NCBI GenBank assembly: GCA_950054255.1 | Contig: CATLOR010000002.1 | Span: 328,325 to 392,324 of the forward strand | Origin: an uncultured Rickettsiales bacterium | GTDB taxonomy: Bacteria > Pseudomonadota > Alphaproteobacteria > Micavibrionales > GCA-2720935 | Direction of reading: 5' to 3' | DNA length: 64,000 nucleotides | Part shown: positions 9,402 through 18,452 of the stretch, piece by piece | How the letters are laid out: the number at the start of each line of letters is the position of its first letter | Numbering within the stretch: the stretch's first letter is position 1 | Notes under the pieces: generated by a model | What the model was told of the DNA's origin: nothing | What the model saw: only the letters and a program-made list of their open reading frames with translations | The model's database searches: none | Made by a program: the position numbers and the translations under genes

Positions 9402-9989
9402 TTGGTTGATTTTATTCTCGCATCAGCATCACCTAGACGCGTTACTCTTTTGGAGTCTATTGGTATAACGCCTGATCAAATTATTCCCGCTGATATTGAT
9501 GAATCCCCTCTTAAAAATGAACACCCCAAGCAACATGCTCTTCGCTTAGCCACCGAAAAAGCACAAAAAATTGCGAATCTAAACCCCAATAGTTTAATCC
9601 TAGCTGGAGATACTGTTGTTGCCTGTGGTCGTCGCATTCTTCCCAAAGGAGAAACGGCTGAAGATGCTTATTTTTGTTTAAATCTACTTTCTGGACGTCG
9701 TCATACTATTTATGGTGGGATCGCCATCATTTATAACAACCACTTGATTAAACGTGTTGTAAAAACAGACGTTAATATGAAACGCCTCACACAGGCAGAA
9801 ATTAAAACTTATGTTGAAACAAAAGAATGGGACGGCAAAGCTGGCGCCTATGGCATTCAAGGTAAAGCCAGTGCGTTTATCAAAGGAATAAACGGATCTT
9901 ATACAAATATTGTCGGCCTATGCACCTATAACACATATCAAATGCTTCAAGGCATAGTCCCTAGCCTATTTAACACAGATGAATCATGA
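9402..9989 (+). CDS. maf: Maf-family nucleotide pyrophosphatase
   Basis: A house-cleaning enzyme that hydrolyses non-canonical nucleoside triphosphates. The N-terminal signature ILASASPRRVTLLESIGI is the Maf nucleotide-binding loop. Further conserved parts are KAQKIA, ILAGDTVVACGRRILPKG (catalytic region) and GKAGAYGIQGKASAFI. At 195 residues it has normal length. No ATG exists at the conserved N-terminus; a TTG at 9402 with AAAAGGCTCC about 6 nt upstream gives MVDFILASASPRR, so I use it. The stop overlaps the next gene by 11 nt. Confidence 0.93.
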   Translation: MVDFILASASPRRVTLLESIGITPDQIIPADIDESPLKNEHPKQHALRLATEKAQKIANLNPNSLILAGDTVVACGRRILPKGETAEDAYFCLNLLSGRRHTIYGGIAIIYNNHLIKRVVKTDVNMKRLTQAEIKTYVETKEWDGKAGAYGIQGKASAFIKGINGSYTNIVGLCTYNTYQMLQGIVPSLFNTDES

Positions 9990-10743
9990 AATCATAGCAC
10001 AGGAAAGCGACTATGGTCTTATCGCCCTTTACCTAAAAGAAGGCGTTTTATGGGATATTGAGATCGATTCAAAAAAATACCCGCACCACTATGGACAATC
10101 AATCACCGGAAGAATTACAAAGATCGATACAAGCTTAAAAGCCTCTATTGTAACGGCCTCAGATACAACAGAGTATCTATTAAGAAATACATCCTTGCCC
10201 GCGGGACATCAGCTTGATGGAATTATCACGAAACTTTCTCCCAATAAAATCCCTGAGATAAAACTACATGATACGCCAGAACGTAAAAAATCTGCCATAG
10301 AGCGTTTATCTGAGCGCACAAATGTTGATAAAATTATCTTTGAAGAAAATATTATAGATCATTTTGATTTATGGCCCCAAATAGAAGATCTGTTAAAAAC
10401 AGAACTGGAAACAAATGAAGGACGCGTATCTTTTGAGCAAACATCAGCGCTTGTTGCTATTGATATTGATCAGTCCACACAAAAAAGCGCTTTATCCAGC
10501 AACATCAAGCTCGCCAAACAAATTGCACAGCATATTATATTAAGAAAACTCAGTGGAACAATCATGATTGATTTCATCCGCATGCCTCATAAAAAACAGA
10601 GAAATGATGTCGAAGAAAAATTAAAATCAGCCTTAAAAACAAGCCCTATGCCTTGCCATTTCCATGGATACACACATACAGGACTATATGAATTAACCAT
10701 TGAGCGTCGTGATTATCCAACGGCGACCTTATTAAAACTATAA
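9979..10743 (+). CDS. Minimal ribonuclease E/G-like protein
   Basis: A 254-residue relative of RNase E/G, about half the length of RNase G. It has a partial S1-like segment (GQSITGRITKIDTSLKASIV, near residues 39-58) and the DNase I-like catalytic part. The two metal-binding aspartates are recognisable as Asp162 (ALVAIDIDQST) and Asp198 (TIMIDFIRMP). The Zn-link cysteine motif and the C-terminal tetramerisation region of RNase E/G are absent, so it may work as a monomer or on special substrates such as rRNA or tRNA precursors. It overlaps maf by 11 nt and precedes tRNA-Phe, the usual alphaproteobacterial context. Catalytic activity is inference. Confidence 0.8.
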   Translation: MNHEIIAQESDYGLIALYLKEGVLWDIEIDSKKYPHHYGQSITGRITKIDTSLKASIVTASDTTEYLLRNTSLPAGHQLDGIITKLSPNKIPEIKLHDTPERKKSAIERLSERTNVDKIIFEENIIDHFDLWPQIEDLLKTELETNEGRVSFEQTSALVAIDIDQSTQKSALSSNIKLAKQIAQHIILRKLSGTIMIDFIRMPHKKQRNDVEEKLKSALKTSPMPCHFHGYTHTGLYELTIERRDYPTATLLKL

Positions 10744-10770
10744 AGCTATAAAAAAATGCGTAATTAACGC

Positions 10771-10799
10771 TAGACAAAGCTGTTTTATTTCCTTATATA
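10771..10799 (+). promoter_or_regulatory. Promoter of tRNA-Phe
   Basis: TAGACA at 10771-10776 and TATATA at 10794-10799 with a 17-nt spacer, 26 bp before the tRNA 5' end. The position fits a short leader trimmed by RNase P. Confidence 0.6.
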
Positions 10800-10825
10800 A
10801 CAAAGACGCTGCTTTTAAATAGCAT

Positions 10826-10901
10826 GCCCGGATAGCTCAGTTGGTAGAGCAAAGGACTGAAAATCCTTGTGTCGGCAGTTCGAGTCTGCCTCCGGGCACC
10901 A
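10826..10901 (+). tRNA. tRNA-Phe (anticodon GAA)
   Basis: 76-nt cloverleaf. Acceptor arm GCCCGGA/TCCGGGC, D-arm TAGCTCAGTTGGTAGAGCA, anticodon loop CTGAAAA with GAA, T-arm GGCAGTTCGAGTCTGCC, discriminator A and encoded CCA at 10899-10901. Confidence 0.98.
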
Positions 10902-10924
10902 TCTTCTTCCCATCACATAAATAT

Positions 10925-11428
10925 CTATTGGTCTTGTGCTAAATCTACGGCCATAAATTTAGCGTAGGCAGGCATGATTTTAATATATGCATTAATTAAA
11001 ACAGATAAATTCTCAACACCCAGCCCTCCATATCCTTGTATATCCATCTCTAAAACAGGCTGAGAATCTTTATCAAGATATGATTTCATAAATCTATTTT
11101 TTTGGTTCCACAAATTAGAACGTGCATGCGTTATGCGCGCTTCAGGCATATACCAGCTCCATAATGTAATGCTTTGACAGTAAACCTGTTGTTCACAATC
11201 AAAGAAGTAAATCTCAAATTCTTGCGCTTTTAGAGAAGTCGGTTCCGTAACGATAATACGAGGACGGTCTAAGGCATCAAATTTAGATTGATAAGACAAC
11301 CCCGCATCTTGAATAATGCGCGCCACAACCTCAGGCGTGATCGCATTCATCGCTTGTGCTTTTGCATTTATTGAAAAACCACAAACACCCATTACAAAAA
11401 GGCTAAAATATAAAATCTTTTTCATCAT
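10925..11428 (-). CDS. Exported YbjN-domain protein
   Basis: A 167-residue protein with a signal peptide (MMKKILYFSLFVMGVCGFSINAKAQA, cleavage likely after AKA or AQA). The mature part resembles the YbjN / putative sensory-transduction-regulator fold (PF10722): ITPEVVARIIQDAGLSYQ, then alternating strands and LWNQKNRFMKSYLDKDSQPVLEMDIQ. YbjN-like proteins are linked to stress and surface phenotypes, but a biochemical role is unknown. The start ATG at 11428 overlaps the glpK stop (ATGA). A longer frame from 11461 would add ten residues before the signal peptide and was rejected. It is last in the glpD-glpK transcript. Confidence 0.7.
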   Translation of the reverse strand: MMKKILYFSLFVMGVCGFSINAKAQAMNAITPEVVARIIQDAGLSYQSKFDALDRPRIIVTEPTSLKAQEFEIYFFDCEQQVYCQSITLWSWYMPEARITHARSNLWNQKNRFMKSYLDKDSQPVLEMDIQGYGGLGVENLSVLINAYIKIMPAYAKFMAVDLAQDQ

Positions 11429-12909
11429 GCTAACGCACACCTTTCCACTGCCTTTTTCCAACCATTATAAAGCGTATTTCGTTCTTCAAAAGTCATTGAC
11501 ACATCAAAACGTCTATCAAGCTGCCATAGTTTCGTAACATCTTCTTCATTATCAAAAAAGCCAACACCGATAGCTACCATCATAGCAACACCCAGCGCCG
11601 TTGTTTCAGTAATAACAGGCCTATCAACCGTTACATCAAGAATATCCGCCATAAATTGACATGCCCAATTATTTTTGACAAGCCCACCATCAACACGCAG
11701 CGCTTTAATTTTAATCCCTGTATCTTTCTCCATTGCATCAAGTAAGTCTTTCGTTTGATAAGCTTGCGCCTCTAGTGCTGCACGAACAAGATGCGCTGAT
11801 GTCGTGCCACGCGTTAAGCCACAAATAACACCCCGTGCATCTGCATTCCAATAAGGTGCTCCCAGACCTGTCAAAGCAGGTACAAAATACACACCATCAT
11901 TACTCGCAAGTGTTTCAGCTATTGCCTCGCTTTGCGAAGCATCTTCAAGGATCTCTAATCCATCTCTCAAGAATTGAATAGCTGATCCTGCAACAAACAC
12001 AGAGCCTTCAAGGGCGTAATGTGTAACACCTTTTATTTTCCAAGCAACTGTGCTTAATAATTTATGCGCAGATTCTTTTACCGTAGTCCCAACATTTTTA
12101 AGAACAAAAGCGCCCGTTCCATATGTTGACTTTATCATACCTGGCTCGAAACACCCTTGCCCAAAACTTGCGGCTTGTTGATCACCAGCCATTGCAACAA
12201 TAGGAATTTCAGCGCCTAAAATCTCACGATCAATAACACCAAAGTCATCAATATTTTCTTTAATCTCAGGTAAAATAGAACGCGGTACTTTAAAAAGAGA
12301 TAATAATTCATCATCCCAATCTTGTGTATGAATATTAAATAAACATGTTCTAGATGCATTACTTATATCCGTAAAGTGACTTTTACCTTTTGTGAAGTGC
12401 CACAACAGAAATGTTTCAGAAGTCCCAAATAATAACACTCCTTTTTCAGCTCTCTCTCTAGCTCCTTCAACATTATCAAGAACCCATGCTATTTTACTAG
12501 CAGAAAAATAAGGGTCGAGAAGTAAGCCTGATCTTTTCTGTACTTCCAACTCATGTCCTTGACTTTTTAATGTTTTACAAAAATCTGACGTCCTACGGTC
12601 TTGCCAAACAATTGCCTTATAAACAGGTTCTCCCGTTTCTTTGTCCCATAAAAAAACTGTTTCACGTTGATTCGTAATACCAATCCCAGCAATCATCTCC
12701 GCGGAAATATCTGCTTTTTCTATAGCTTGTTGACAGCTTTTAACGACACCCCCCCAAATATCACCTTGATCATGTTCAACCCAACCAGGCTTTGGAAAAT
12801 GTTGTGTGAATTCTTGACCAGAAGACGCTATATATGCGCCTTTTTTATCAAAGATAATTGCTCGACTGCTTGTTGTTCCTTGATCAATTGCCAGAATATA
12901 ATTTTTCAT
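11425..12909 (-). CDS. glpK: Glycerol kinase
   Basis: Phosphorylates glycerol to glycerol 3-phosphate with ATP. FGGY-kinase signatures are clear: the start MKNYILAIDQGTTSSRAIIFD, FLWDKETGEPVYKAIVWQDRRT, MIKSTYGTGAFVL, and the C-terminal ALRVDGGLVKNNWACQFMADIL. The length of 494 residues is standard. The start overlaps the stop of glpD by one base, so kinase and dehydrogenase are coupled. No glycerol facilitator and no glpR lie next to them in this window. Confident. Confidence 0.98.
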   Translation of the reverse strand: MKNYILAIDQGTTSSRAIIFDKKGAYIASSGQEFTQHFPKPGWVEHDQGDIWGGVVKSCQQAIEKADISAEMIAGIGITNQRETVFLWDKETGEPVYKAIVWQDRRTSDFCKTLKSQGHELEVQKRSGLLLDPYFSASKIAWVLDNVEGARERAEKGVLLFGTSETFLLWHFTKGKSHFTDISNASRTCLFNIHTQDWDDELLSLFKVPRSILPEIKENIDDFGVIDREILGAEIPIVAMAGDQQAASFGQGCFEPGMIKSTYGTGAFVLKNVGTTVKESAHKLLSTVAWKIKGVTHYALEGSVFVAGSAIQFLRDGLEILEDASQSEAIAETLASNDGVYFVPALTGLGAPYWNADARGVICGLTRGTTSAHLVRAALEAQAYQTKDLLDAMEKDTGIKIKALRVDGGLVKNNWACQFMADILDVTVDRPVITETTALGVAMMVAIGVGFFDNEEDVTKLWQLDRRFDVSMTFEERNTLYNGWKKAVERCALA

Positions 12910-14336
12910 TATAACTTCCCTTCAATATACTCTTTTATGCGTTGCTGTACGTTCTTAGAAACATGAAGCCCTAGCTTTGTTCGACGCCACAAGAAATCCT
13001 CTGCGCATGTAACATACTCATTATCCATTGCGTAATCCAATTCACCCGAATACACATTCTCTCCAAAATCTTCTCCTAATTGCGCTAGAACGTGATCCAT
13101 TCGATCACCATATAAACGAGCATAACGACAAATTAGTTGTTCTGGTAAATTGTGATATTGTTCAATTTTATGCGCTACAAAAGCATTAAAATCATCTATA
13201 TGTCCTCCGGGAAGAGGTTCTTTATGAGTCATACACTTAGCTGTAACATCTAAAAAAGAACATAGTCTATCAACCGCTTCTTTTGCTAAGATACGATATG
13301 TTGTCAGCTTTCCACCAAAAATATCCAAACGTCCTTCTTTGAAATCAAACCGATAATCTCTTGTTACAGCTGATGGGTTATCTGCATTATCTTCTAATAA
13401 CGGTCTAACACCACTATAGCGCCATACAATATCCCCTTTTGTAATTTGTTTCTTAAAATATCGATTTACAATATCAACTAAATAATCCTCTTCTTCATCT
13501 GATATTTCTGCTTTATATGGATCGCCCTTATATTGCACATCTGTTGTGCCAATCAGAGTATATTTCTCTTCATAAGGGATCGCAAAAACAATACGCTTAT
13601 CTTTGTTTTGTAGAATAAAAGCCCCCTCTTCTTTAGAGAAAATTTCAGGGACAATGATATGGCTCCCCTTAACTAAACGCAAAGATGCTTTATCTCTAAA
13701 AAAACCATCAGCCCATGGACCGGCGGCATTCACAACCGTGCGTGCGTGAACACAGTTTCCATCCTCTAACTCAAGTTCATAACCATTACCCGCCTTAGAG
13801 TATTCAATAGAGGTTATTTTTGTATGCGGGTGAATTTCAGCGCCATGCTCTTTGGCGGAGATAATATTTAGTAAAACCAATCGTGCATCATCAACCCACC
13901 CATCATAATAACTAAAACCTGATGTTATATGTTCCCCTACAGGAGAATCACTCTTAAAAAATTCAGCTCTTGAAAATTTAAAAACTGAAAATGGTGCTAA
14001 AAAATCATATAGAAACAACCCCAGACGCAGCAAAAGCCATGGCCTTAAATGTTTCTCATAAGGGAGTGTAAACTTTAAAGGAGAAATGATGTGAGGCGCA
14101 ATCTTCATCAATTTTTTTCGTTCTTTTAAAGCCTTACGAACCAACCCAAACTCATAATATTCGAGATAACGAAGCCCGCCATGAATAAGTTTGGAACTAT
14201 TAGACGATGTTGCACAGGCAAAATCCTTTGCTTCAAATAGTCCAACATTCAAACCACGCATGGCTGCATCACGCGCTATTCCAGCACCGTTAATACCCCC
14301 ACCAATAATAACTATATCGTAAAGTTTCAAAGACAT
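12909..14336 (-). CDS. glpD: Aerobic glycerol-3-phosphate dehydrogenase
   Basis: A membrane-associated FAD enzyme that oxidises glycerol 3-phosphate to dihydroxyacetone phosphate and passes electrons to ubiquinone. The Rossmann FAD motif is at the N-terminus (DIVIIGGGINGAGIARDAAMRG), followed by SSNSSKLIHGGLRYLEYYEF, diagnostic for GlpD. The middle has YYDGWVDDARLVL and IGTTDVQYKGDP, and the C-terminal DAO_C part ends in an LGLHVSKNVQQRI helix. The length of 475 residues is slightly short but complete. It is the first gene of glpD-glpK-ybjN. Confidence 0.97.
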   Translation of the reverse strand: MSLKLYDIVIIGGGINGAGIARDAAMRGLNVGLFEAKDFACATSSNSSKLIHGGLRYLEYYEFGLVRKALKERKKLMKIAPHIISPLKFTLPYEKHLRPWLLLRLGLFLYDFLAPFSVFKFSRAEFFKSDSPVGEHITSGFSYYDGWVDDARLVLLNIISAKEHGAEIHPHTKITSIEYSKAGNGYELELEDGNCVHARTVVNAAGPWADGFFRDKASLRLVKGSHIIVPEIFSKEEGAFILQNKDKRIVFAIPYEEKYTLIGTTDVQYKGDPYKAEISDEEEDYLVDIVNRYFKKQITKGDIVWRYSGVRPLLEDNADNPSAVTRDYRFDFKEGRLDIFGGKLTTYRILAKEAVDRLCSFLDVTAKCMTHKEPLPGGHIDDFNAFVAHKIEQYHNLPEQLICRYARLYGDRMDHVLAQLGEDFGENVYSGELDYAMDNEYVTCAEDFLWRRTKLGLHVSKNVQQRIKEYIEGKL

Positions 14337-14405
14337 ATCCTAAACAGGATAAAACGCATCCAGTGAAAGATCAAATGAGAAAGAAAAATTTATTTTGTGA
14401 AGTGA

Positions 14406-14771
14406 TTATTCACCAAAGCAACTATTAACAATATCACCAATTAAGCGCATGTCATCTGGTTTTCTAGCTGTTCTGTCAGCACCTTGCGTTAACGCCATTT
14501 TCAAAACATCATAGCCTTTGAAACTTCCACCAGACATAACAATAACTTTTGTTTTTGGTGTATGTGCTTTAATCTCTTTAAGTAACGTTAGCCCATCTTT
14601 ATTTGGTAAATAAACATCTGTTATCACAACATCATAAAGATTTTGCTTAAAAGAATCAAAAGCCTTATCGCCATCATCAACAACATCAACTTCAAAGCCG
14701 TGTTTCAATAATGTTTGCTCTACTAAAAAGGACGTTGTTATATCGTCTTCAATGACTAAAATCTTTTTCAT
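14406..14771 (-). CDS. Single-domain response regulator
   Basis: A 121-residue stand-alone receiver (CheY/DivK type) with the acidic pair in LVIEDDITTS, acceptor Asp52 in VVITDVYLPNKDG, Ser in VIVMSGGSFKG and the switch Lys107 in RTARKPDD. There is no output domain, so it acts by protein contact or as a phosphate relay. It follows the hybrid kinase gene at 14826-16340 on the same strand, separated by 54 nt, and is its probable partner. Confidence 0.9.
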   Translation of the reverse strand: MKKILVIEDDITTSFLVEQTLLKHGFEVDVVDDGDKAFDSFKQNLYDVVITDVYLPNKDGLTLLKEIKAHTPKTKVIVMSGGSFKGYDVLKMALTQGADRTARKPDDMRLIGDIVNSCFGE

Positions 14772-14825
14772 GGGTCAATACTAACAGAGATTCGCTAACA
14801 ATTTCTTTATAAAGAATAAAGTGCT

Positions 14826-16340
14826 TTATACACATCTTTCAAGGCTTTTATATATACGCTCTATTTCATGTTCTTTAGCCCCTAAAATCAATTGTTCCAT
14901 CAAATAAACAACGGCGTCAATTTGAATCGGTTTTGCTAATATATGGCATCCTTTAGGCACTTCAATAAGTTGAGAGAAAGAATTCCTACTTGGATAACCA
15001 CTCATATAAATAATATGCGTATCGGGGCTTTTTTTAGAGAATATTTCCCCCAGATACATGCCATGCATTTCCGGCATAACAATATCCGTTAGTAAAAAAT
15101 CTATACGCCCTATATTCCCCTCCAATATATCCAAAGCCTCCTTCCCTGTCTTTGCAGTGGAAACAGACATTCCAATTCTTTTTAAAGAGGACTTTAATAA
15201 ATAAGCTAAGTCCTTCTCATCTTCCGCGATTAAAATTGTTTTTCCTTTTAGAGAACAGGCTTTTGCTATCACATCTACTTCCTGTATATTCTGGATCGGT
15301 TTTGCTAATGGAATCTCTATATCAAATATTGTTTTTTCATTAACTGATTGAATGGAAATTGTTCCTCCAATTTGAGAAACCAACCCATGAACCGTCGACA
15401 AGCCTAATCCTGTCCCCTCACCTTGATCTTTTGTTGTAAAAAAAGGATCAAAAGCTTTACTCATCACCAAACTACTCATACCAGCACCCGTATCTGAAAC
15501 ACGTATCTTCGCTAAGCCATGCGGGTATTTTTCTTGATCTTGAACAACAGATATATAGGAAAGTGAGATATCAATATTTCCATTTTTATCGTCTTTTGCA
15601 TTAATAGCATCTCGTGAATTAATCAAAAGATTTAACATGATTTGCCCAATAACATCTGGTGCTGTTTTTACAATGAGAGGTTTGTCTGATTTAGACAAAT
15701 TAACTTGAATATTCGATCCCAATACACGCATCGTCAGATCGACCTGCTCCTCAACAGATAAATTAATATCTTCATATGCTTCCAACATAATTTTCTGTTT
15801 ACTAAATGCAAGAAGTTGCCTTGTTAAACTAGCCCCTTTTTGTGACGCTTTAATTATTTTATCCAAATGAGATATTTGCTTATCATGCACGAGCTCATCT
15901 TGTAGTGCCCTAGCATATCCCAAGACAATTGAAAGAATGTTATTAAAGTCATGAGCTATACCGCCAGCTAAATGACCTATAGAATCCAATTTAGAGTCTT
16001 GTATTCTTTGTTGCCAATCGCATTCATTATCTGGAGAAAAATAACAAGCACATGTTGAACTATTCACATCCTTATGTGCATAAAGGATACTCCGTTGACC
16101 ATTTGGTAAAAAGCATTCAGCCTCATAAAAAAATTGTGTCTTTTTATTACAAAAAGCTTCAAAAGACGATCTATCATAATCAATGACATCATAGAGTTTT
16201 TGATTTTTCAAAGAAGAACACTCTTTTTTAAACAGATCATTCATAGAGATAACTGCATAAGAATTCTTGACCTCTTTTAAATTAACAAAACAGGCAGGAA
16301 ATGGTATTTTTTTGAAAAAATCTTGATAAAAGCGCCTCAT
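14826..16340 (-). CDS. Soluble hybrid histidine kinase (PAS-like, HisKA, HATPase, REC)
   Basis: 504 residues. An N-terminal PAS-like region (about 1-115) has no membrane segment. It is followed by HisKA with DSIGHLAGGIAHDFNNILSI (a CckA/NtrB-like H-box), a HATPase with NLLINSRDAI, DTGAGMS and GEGTGLGLSTV, and a C-terminal receiver with DFLLTDIVMPEMHG. The H-box resembles CckA, but the protein lacks CckA's membrane anchor and full length, so I do not call it CckA. Start choice: ATG 16340 is preceded by GGAGG at 5 nt, and that GGAGG is part of the earlier in-frame ATGGAGG at 16352, which therefore is not the start. Confidence 0.88.
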   Translation of the reverse strand: MRRFYQDFFKKIPFPACFVNLKEVKNSYAVISMNDLFKKECSSLKNQKLYDVIDYDRSSFEAFCNKKTQFFYEAECFLPNGQRSILYAHKDVNSSTCACYFSPDNECDWQQRIQDSKLDSIGHLAGGIAHDFNNILSIVLGYARALQDELVHDKQISHLDKIIKASQKGASLTRQLLAFSKQKIMLEAYEDINLSVEEQVDLTMRVLGSNIQVNLSKSDKPLIVKTAPDVIGQIMLNLLINSRDAINAKDDKNGNIDISLSYISVVQDQEKYPHGLAKIRVSDTGAGMSSLVMSKAFDPFFTTKDQGEGTGLGLSTVHGLVSQIGGTISIQSVNEKTIFDIEIPLAKPIQNIQEVDVIAKACSLKGKTILIAEDEKDLAYLLKSSLKRIGMSVSTAKTGKEALDILEGNIGRIDFLLTDIVMPEMHGMYLGEIFSKKSPDTHIIYMSGYPSRNSFSQLIEVPKGCHILAKPIQIDAVVYLMEQLILGAKEHEIERIYKSLERCV

Positions 16341-16600
16341 AAAAACCTCCATATATAACTACCATAGGTTGTTTTATCACCTTTAATAAATGGTAAAAAA
16401 TGTAAAGACATTACTATTTTATCTTTTTATTACAACACGTTAAAAAATAATCAAAAAATAAAAACCACATACGATATTATGCCCAAATGCACGTAACATC
16501 CGAACATCCAGCAGACTCAAATAAAAATTAATTTTTAAATCATAAATTAAGATTATTTGTGATATTATTTATGTAGGGATAAATTTTTGGGGACACTTAT

Positions 16601-17110
16601 ATGCTAAGACAAAGCAATTTCATAGCCATTATAGGCTTTTTGTCTGTTATGTTTGTATTGACAACAAACATAGCTGTTGCCTCCCCACTACATTCTGAAA
16701 ACGCATCAAAAACACCTATATTTTTCTCTATTGAAAAAGACACTGCCAATGAAAAAATGGCTGTAAAGGCTGTTAATGATATGCTGACAAAAGCACAAAC
16801 AAATGTTGGGCGCATTATAAATGTTGCCACAGCGCGCATAGACTTAAATGGTGATGGTGTTAAAGAACTCTTTGTTCGATTGCTTGATCAAGAAGCTTTT
16901 TGTTTTGATGACGTATGTAAAGTGATTGGTTTTGCGATCACGGACAAAGGTCTTGTCAAAATTGCAGAATTAAATGCACGCACAATAGATGCTTTAGAAA
17001 CTCAACATAATGGAACAAAAGACCTCCTTGTTTCTTACTCTCCAACTCAGGAGGGAATCATTTATAGTTGGCAAGATGGCTTTTATAAAAAATATGAGGG
17101 ACAAAAATGA
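16601..17110 (+). CDS. Uncharacterised exported protein
   Basis: 169 residues with a signal peptide (hydrophobic IIGFLSVMFVLTTNIAV, cleavage likely after VAS). I do not recognise a family. A calcium-loop-like stretch ARIDLNGDGVKELFVRL near residue 83 resembles the FG-GAP/EF-hand pattern of extracellular proteins, followed by an IYSWQDGFYKKY ending. Two cysteines (FCFDDVC) could form a short disulfide loop. GGGGA precedes the ATG. The stop overlaps the next exported protein (ATGA), so it is first in a three-gene exported-protein operon. Confidence 0.6.
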   Translation: MLRQSNFIAIIGFLSVMFVLTTNIAVASPLHSENASKTPIFFSIEKDTANEKMAVKAVNDMLTKAQTNVGRIINVATARIDLNGDGVKELFVRLLDQEAFCFDDVCKVIGFAITDKGLVKIAELNARTIDALETQHNGTKDLLVSYSPTQEGIIYSWQDGFYKKYEGQK

Positions 17111-18408
17111 TGCAAACAAAAACATATATTTTAGCTATTTTTTGCTTTTTCTTTGGCTTGGCTATTTTCATCGAATCTCAACCCGCTTTCGCCTACGGTG
17201 ACCTCTGGACTATTAATACACGTTATCCTCATATTGACTCACGTAATGGCTACCGATACACAACACCAAACGTATCTGGTGTTAATTACCGTGTCATGGG
17301 TCGTTTGACAGAGAACCATGCCCCCATATATGCCGAATTAAGTGGAACGGCTTCTGTTTCTCGAGAACTTGGCGGTGGCATGGTTGAAATTACAATTTCT
17401 GATAGAAACGGTAACCCTTTACGAAAAGTATCACCTCTTATTAAAGCGAGTATTCGTCCAGACTTCTTTACAACAAGAAGAAGTATTGGCCCGAGAGGCG
17501 TCCTTTATAACGATCATGAAGTACTCTATAATAGCGTAAGTGTAAATAGCCGCACCCTTCTTGGGATGATGGATTTACAAGATTATGTAGATGAACGATT
17601 TGATGAATATTATAGTGAAGATGTTGACCCATCCAGACCAGCAAGAGATCTTGCAATTAATGAAGATATCAGACCAACTGGAACGATTACGCCCCTTGGT
17701 GATGCGCCTGTTTTATACACAGGCTCAACAACAACAGGAACAAGCCCAAGCCCCGTTATGGACACATCCGGTGTTGAAGCGAGTTCTGTTATGGGGGCAC
17801 TCTCAGGCTCTTCTTATTGTAGTGATTCTGCACGTATGGCCTTAAGTTCACAAAGAGAAAAAACACTACAAGACAAAGAAAATATGCGAACCAGTACTTT
17901 TTCTGATGTTTTAAATCTCGGTAGCATGAGCTGTTTTGATATGTATCAGTTAACAATGTTTAATGACGTTGGGAATACATTATCAAATTCCGGTGCTGGC
18001 GGTGGATTCTTTAGCGGTGCGATTAGTAATGTCGCCTCTAGCTTCGGTATCCCAGCAAATGCTTCTGGCGCAATCGGCAGCTATGCTTCTGGGGCCTTAT
18101 CAGACTATTTATCAAGTTCAATATGTGAAGCTTCTCAAAACTTTATGCAAGGGGTTCAATCTTCTTTTAATGGCCATGCAAGTGCTCTCTACAGCTCTGT
18201 GCAAGATTACCAAGGCAACAATTGGTGGGGTAAGCAACTTGGAAACCACATGCCTGAGCTAGATGATAAATATTTTGAATCAGCAACTTTAGGTTCATAT
18301 TACGATTACGGCTCTGACTTTTTAACACAAGCCGTGGATACATATTCAGACTATCGCCAAATTTATCAAGACGCGTATGATTCATATGATCCTGATGGTG
18401 GGCAATAA
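17107..18408 (+). CDS. Uncharacterised exported protein with a C-terminal three-cysteine domain
   Basis: 433 residues with a signal peptide (ILAIFCFFFGLAIFIESQPAFA). The mature N-terminal half is beta-rich (VSRELGGGMVEITISDRNGNPL), a Thr/Ser/Pro linker lies around 200-235, and the C-terminal half is Gly/Ser/Ala-rich. It contains YCSDSARMAL, SMSCFDMYQLTMF and SSSICEASQNF. This Cys pattern and the helix before it (REKTLQDKENMR) recur in the next gene product (EQRLQNQKNLR, DLSCFDDFQSIM, NGACNQANALM), so the two share a domain. The operon suggests a common envelope or secretion-associated structure. No known family recognised. Confidence 0.6.
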   Translation: MMQTKTYILAIFCFFFGLAIFIESQPAFAYGDLWTINTRYPHIDSRNGYRYTTPNVSGVNYRVMGRLTENHAPIYAELSGTASVSRELGGGMVEITISDRNGNPLRKVSPLIKASIRPDFFTTRRSIGPRGVLYNDHEVLYNSVSVNSRTLLGMMDLQDYVDERFDEYYSEDVDPSRPARDLAINEDIRPTGTITPLGDAPVLYTGSTTTGTSPSPVMDTSGVEASSVMGALSGSSYCSDSARMALSSQREKTLQDKENMRTSTFSDVLNLGSMSCFDMYQLTMFNDVGNTLSNSGAGGGFFSGAISNVASSFGIPANASGAIGSYASGALSDYLSSSICEASQNFMQGVQSSFNGHASALYSSVQDYQGNNWWGKQLGNHMPELDDKYFESATLGSYYDYGSDFLTQAVDTYSDYRQIYQDAYDSYDPDGGQ

Positions 18409-18452
18409 TTAATATTTTAAATAAAGATCTTCTAGGGACGGAGGAAAAACAA

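Noticed and set aside
14826..16340. Cell-cycle kinase CckA
   Set aside because: The H-box is CckA-like, but there are no membrane segments, the N-terminus is short, and the neighbour is not a cell-cycle gene.
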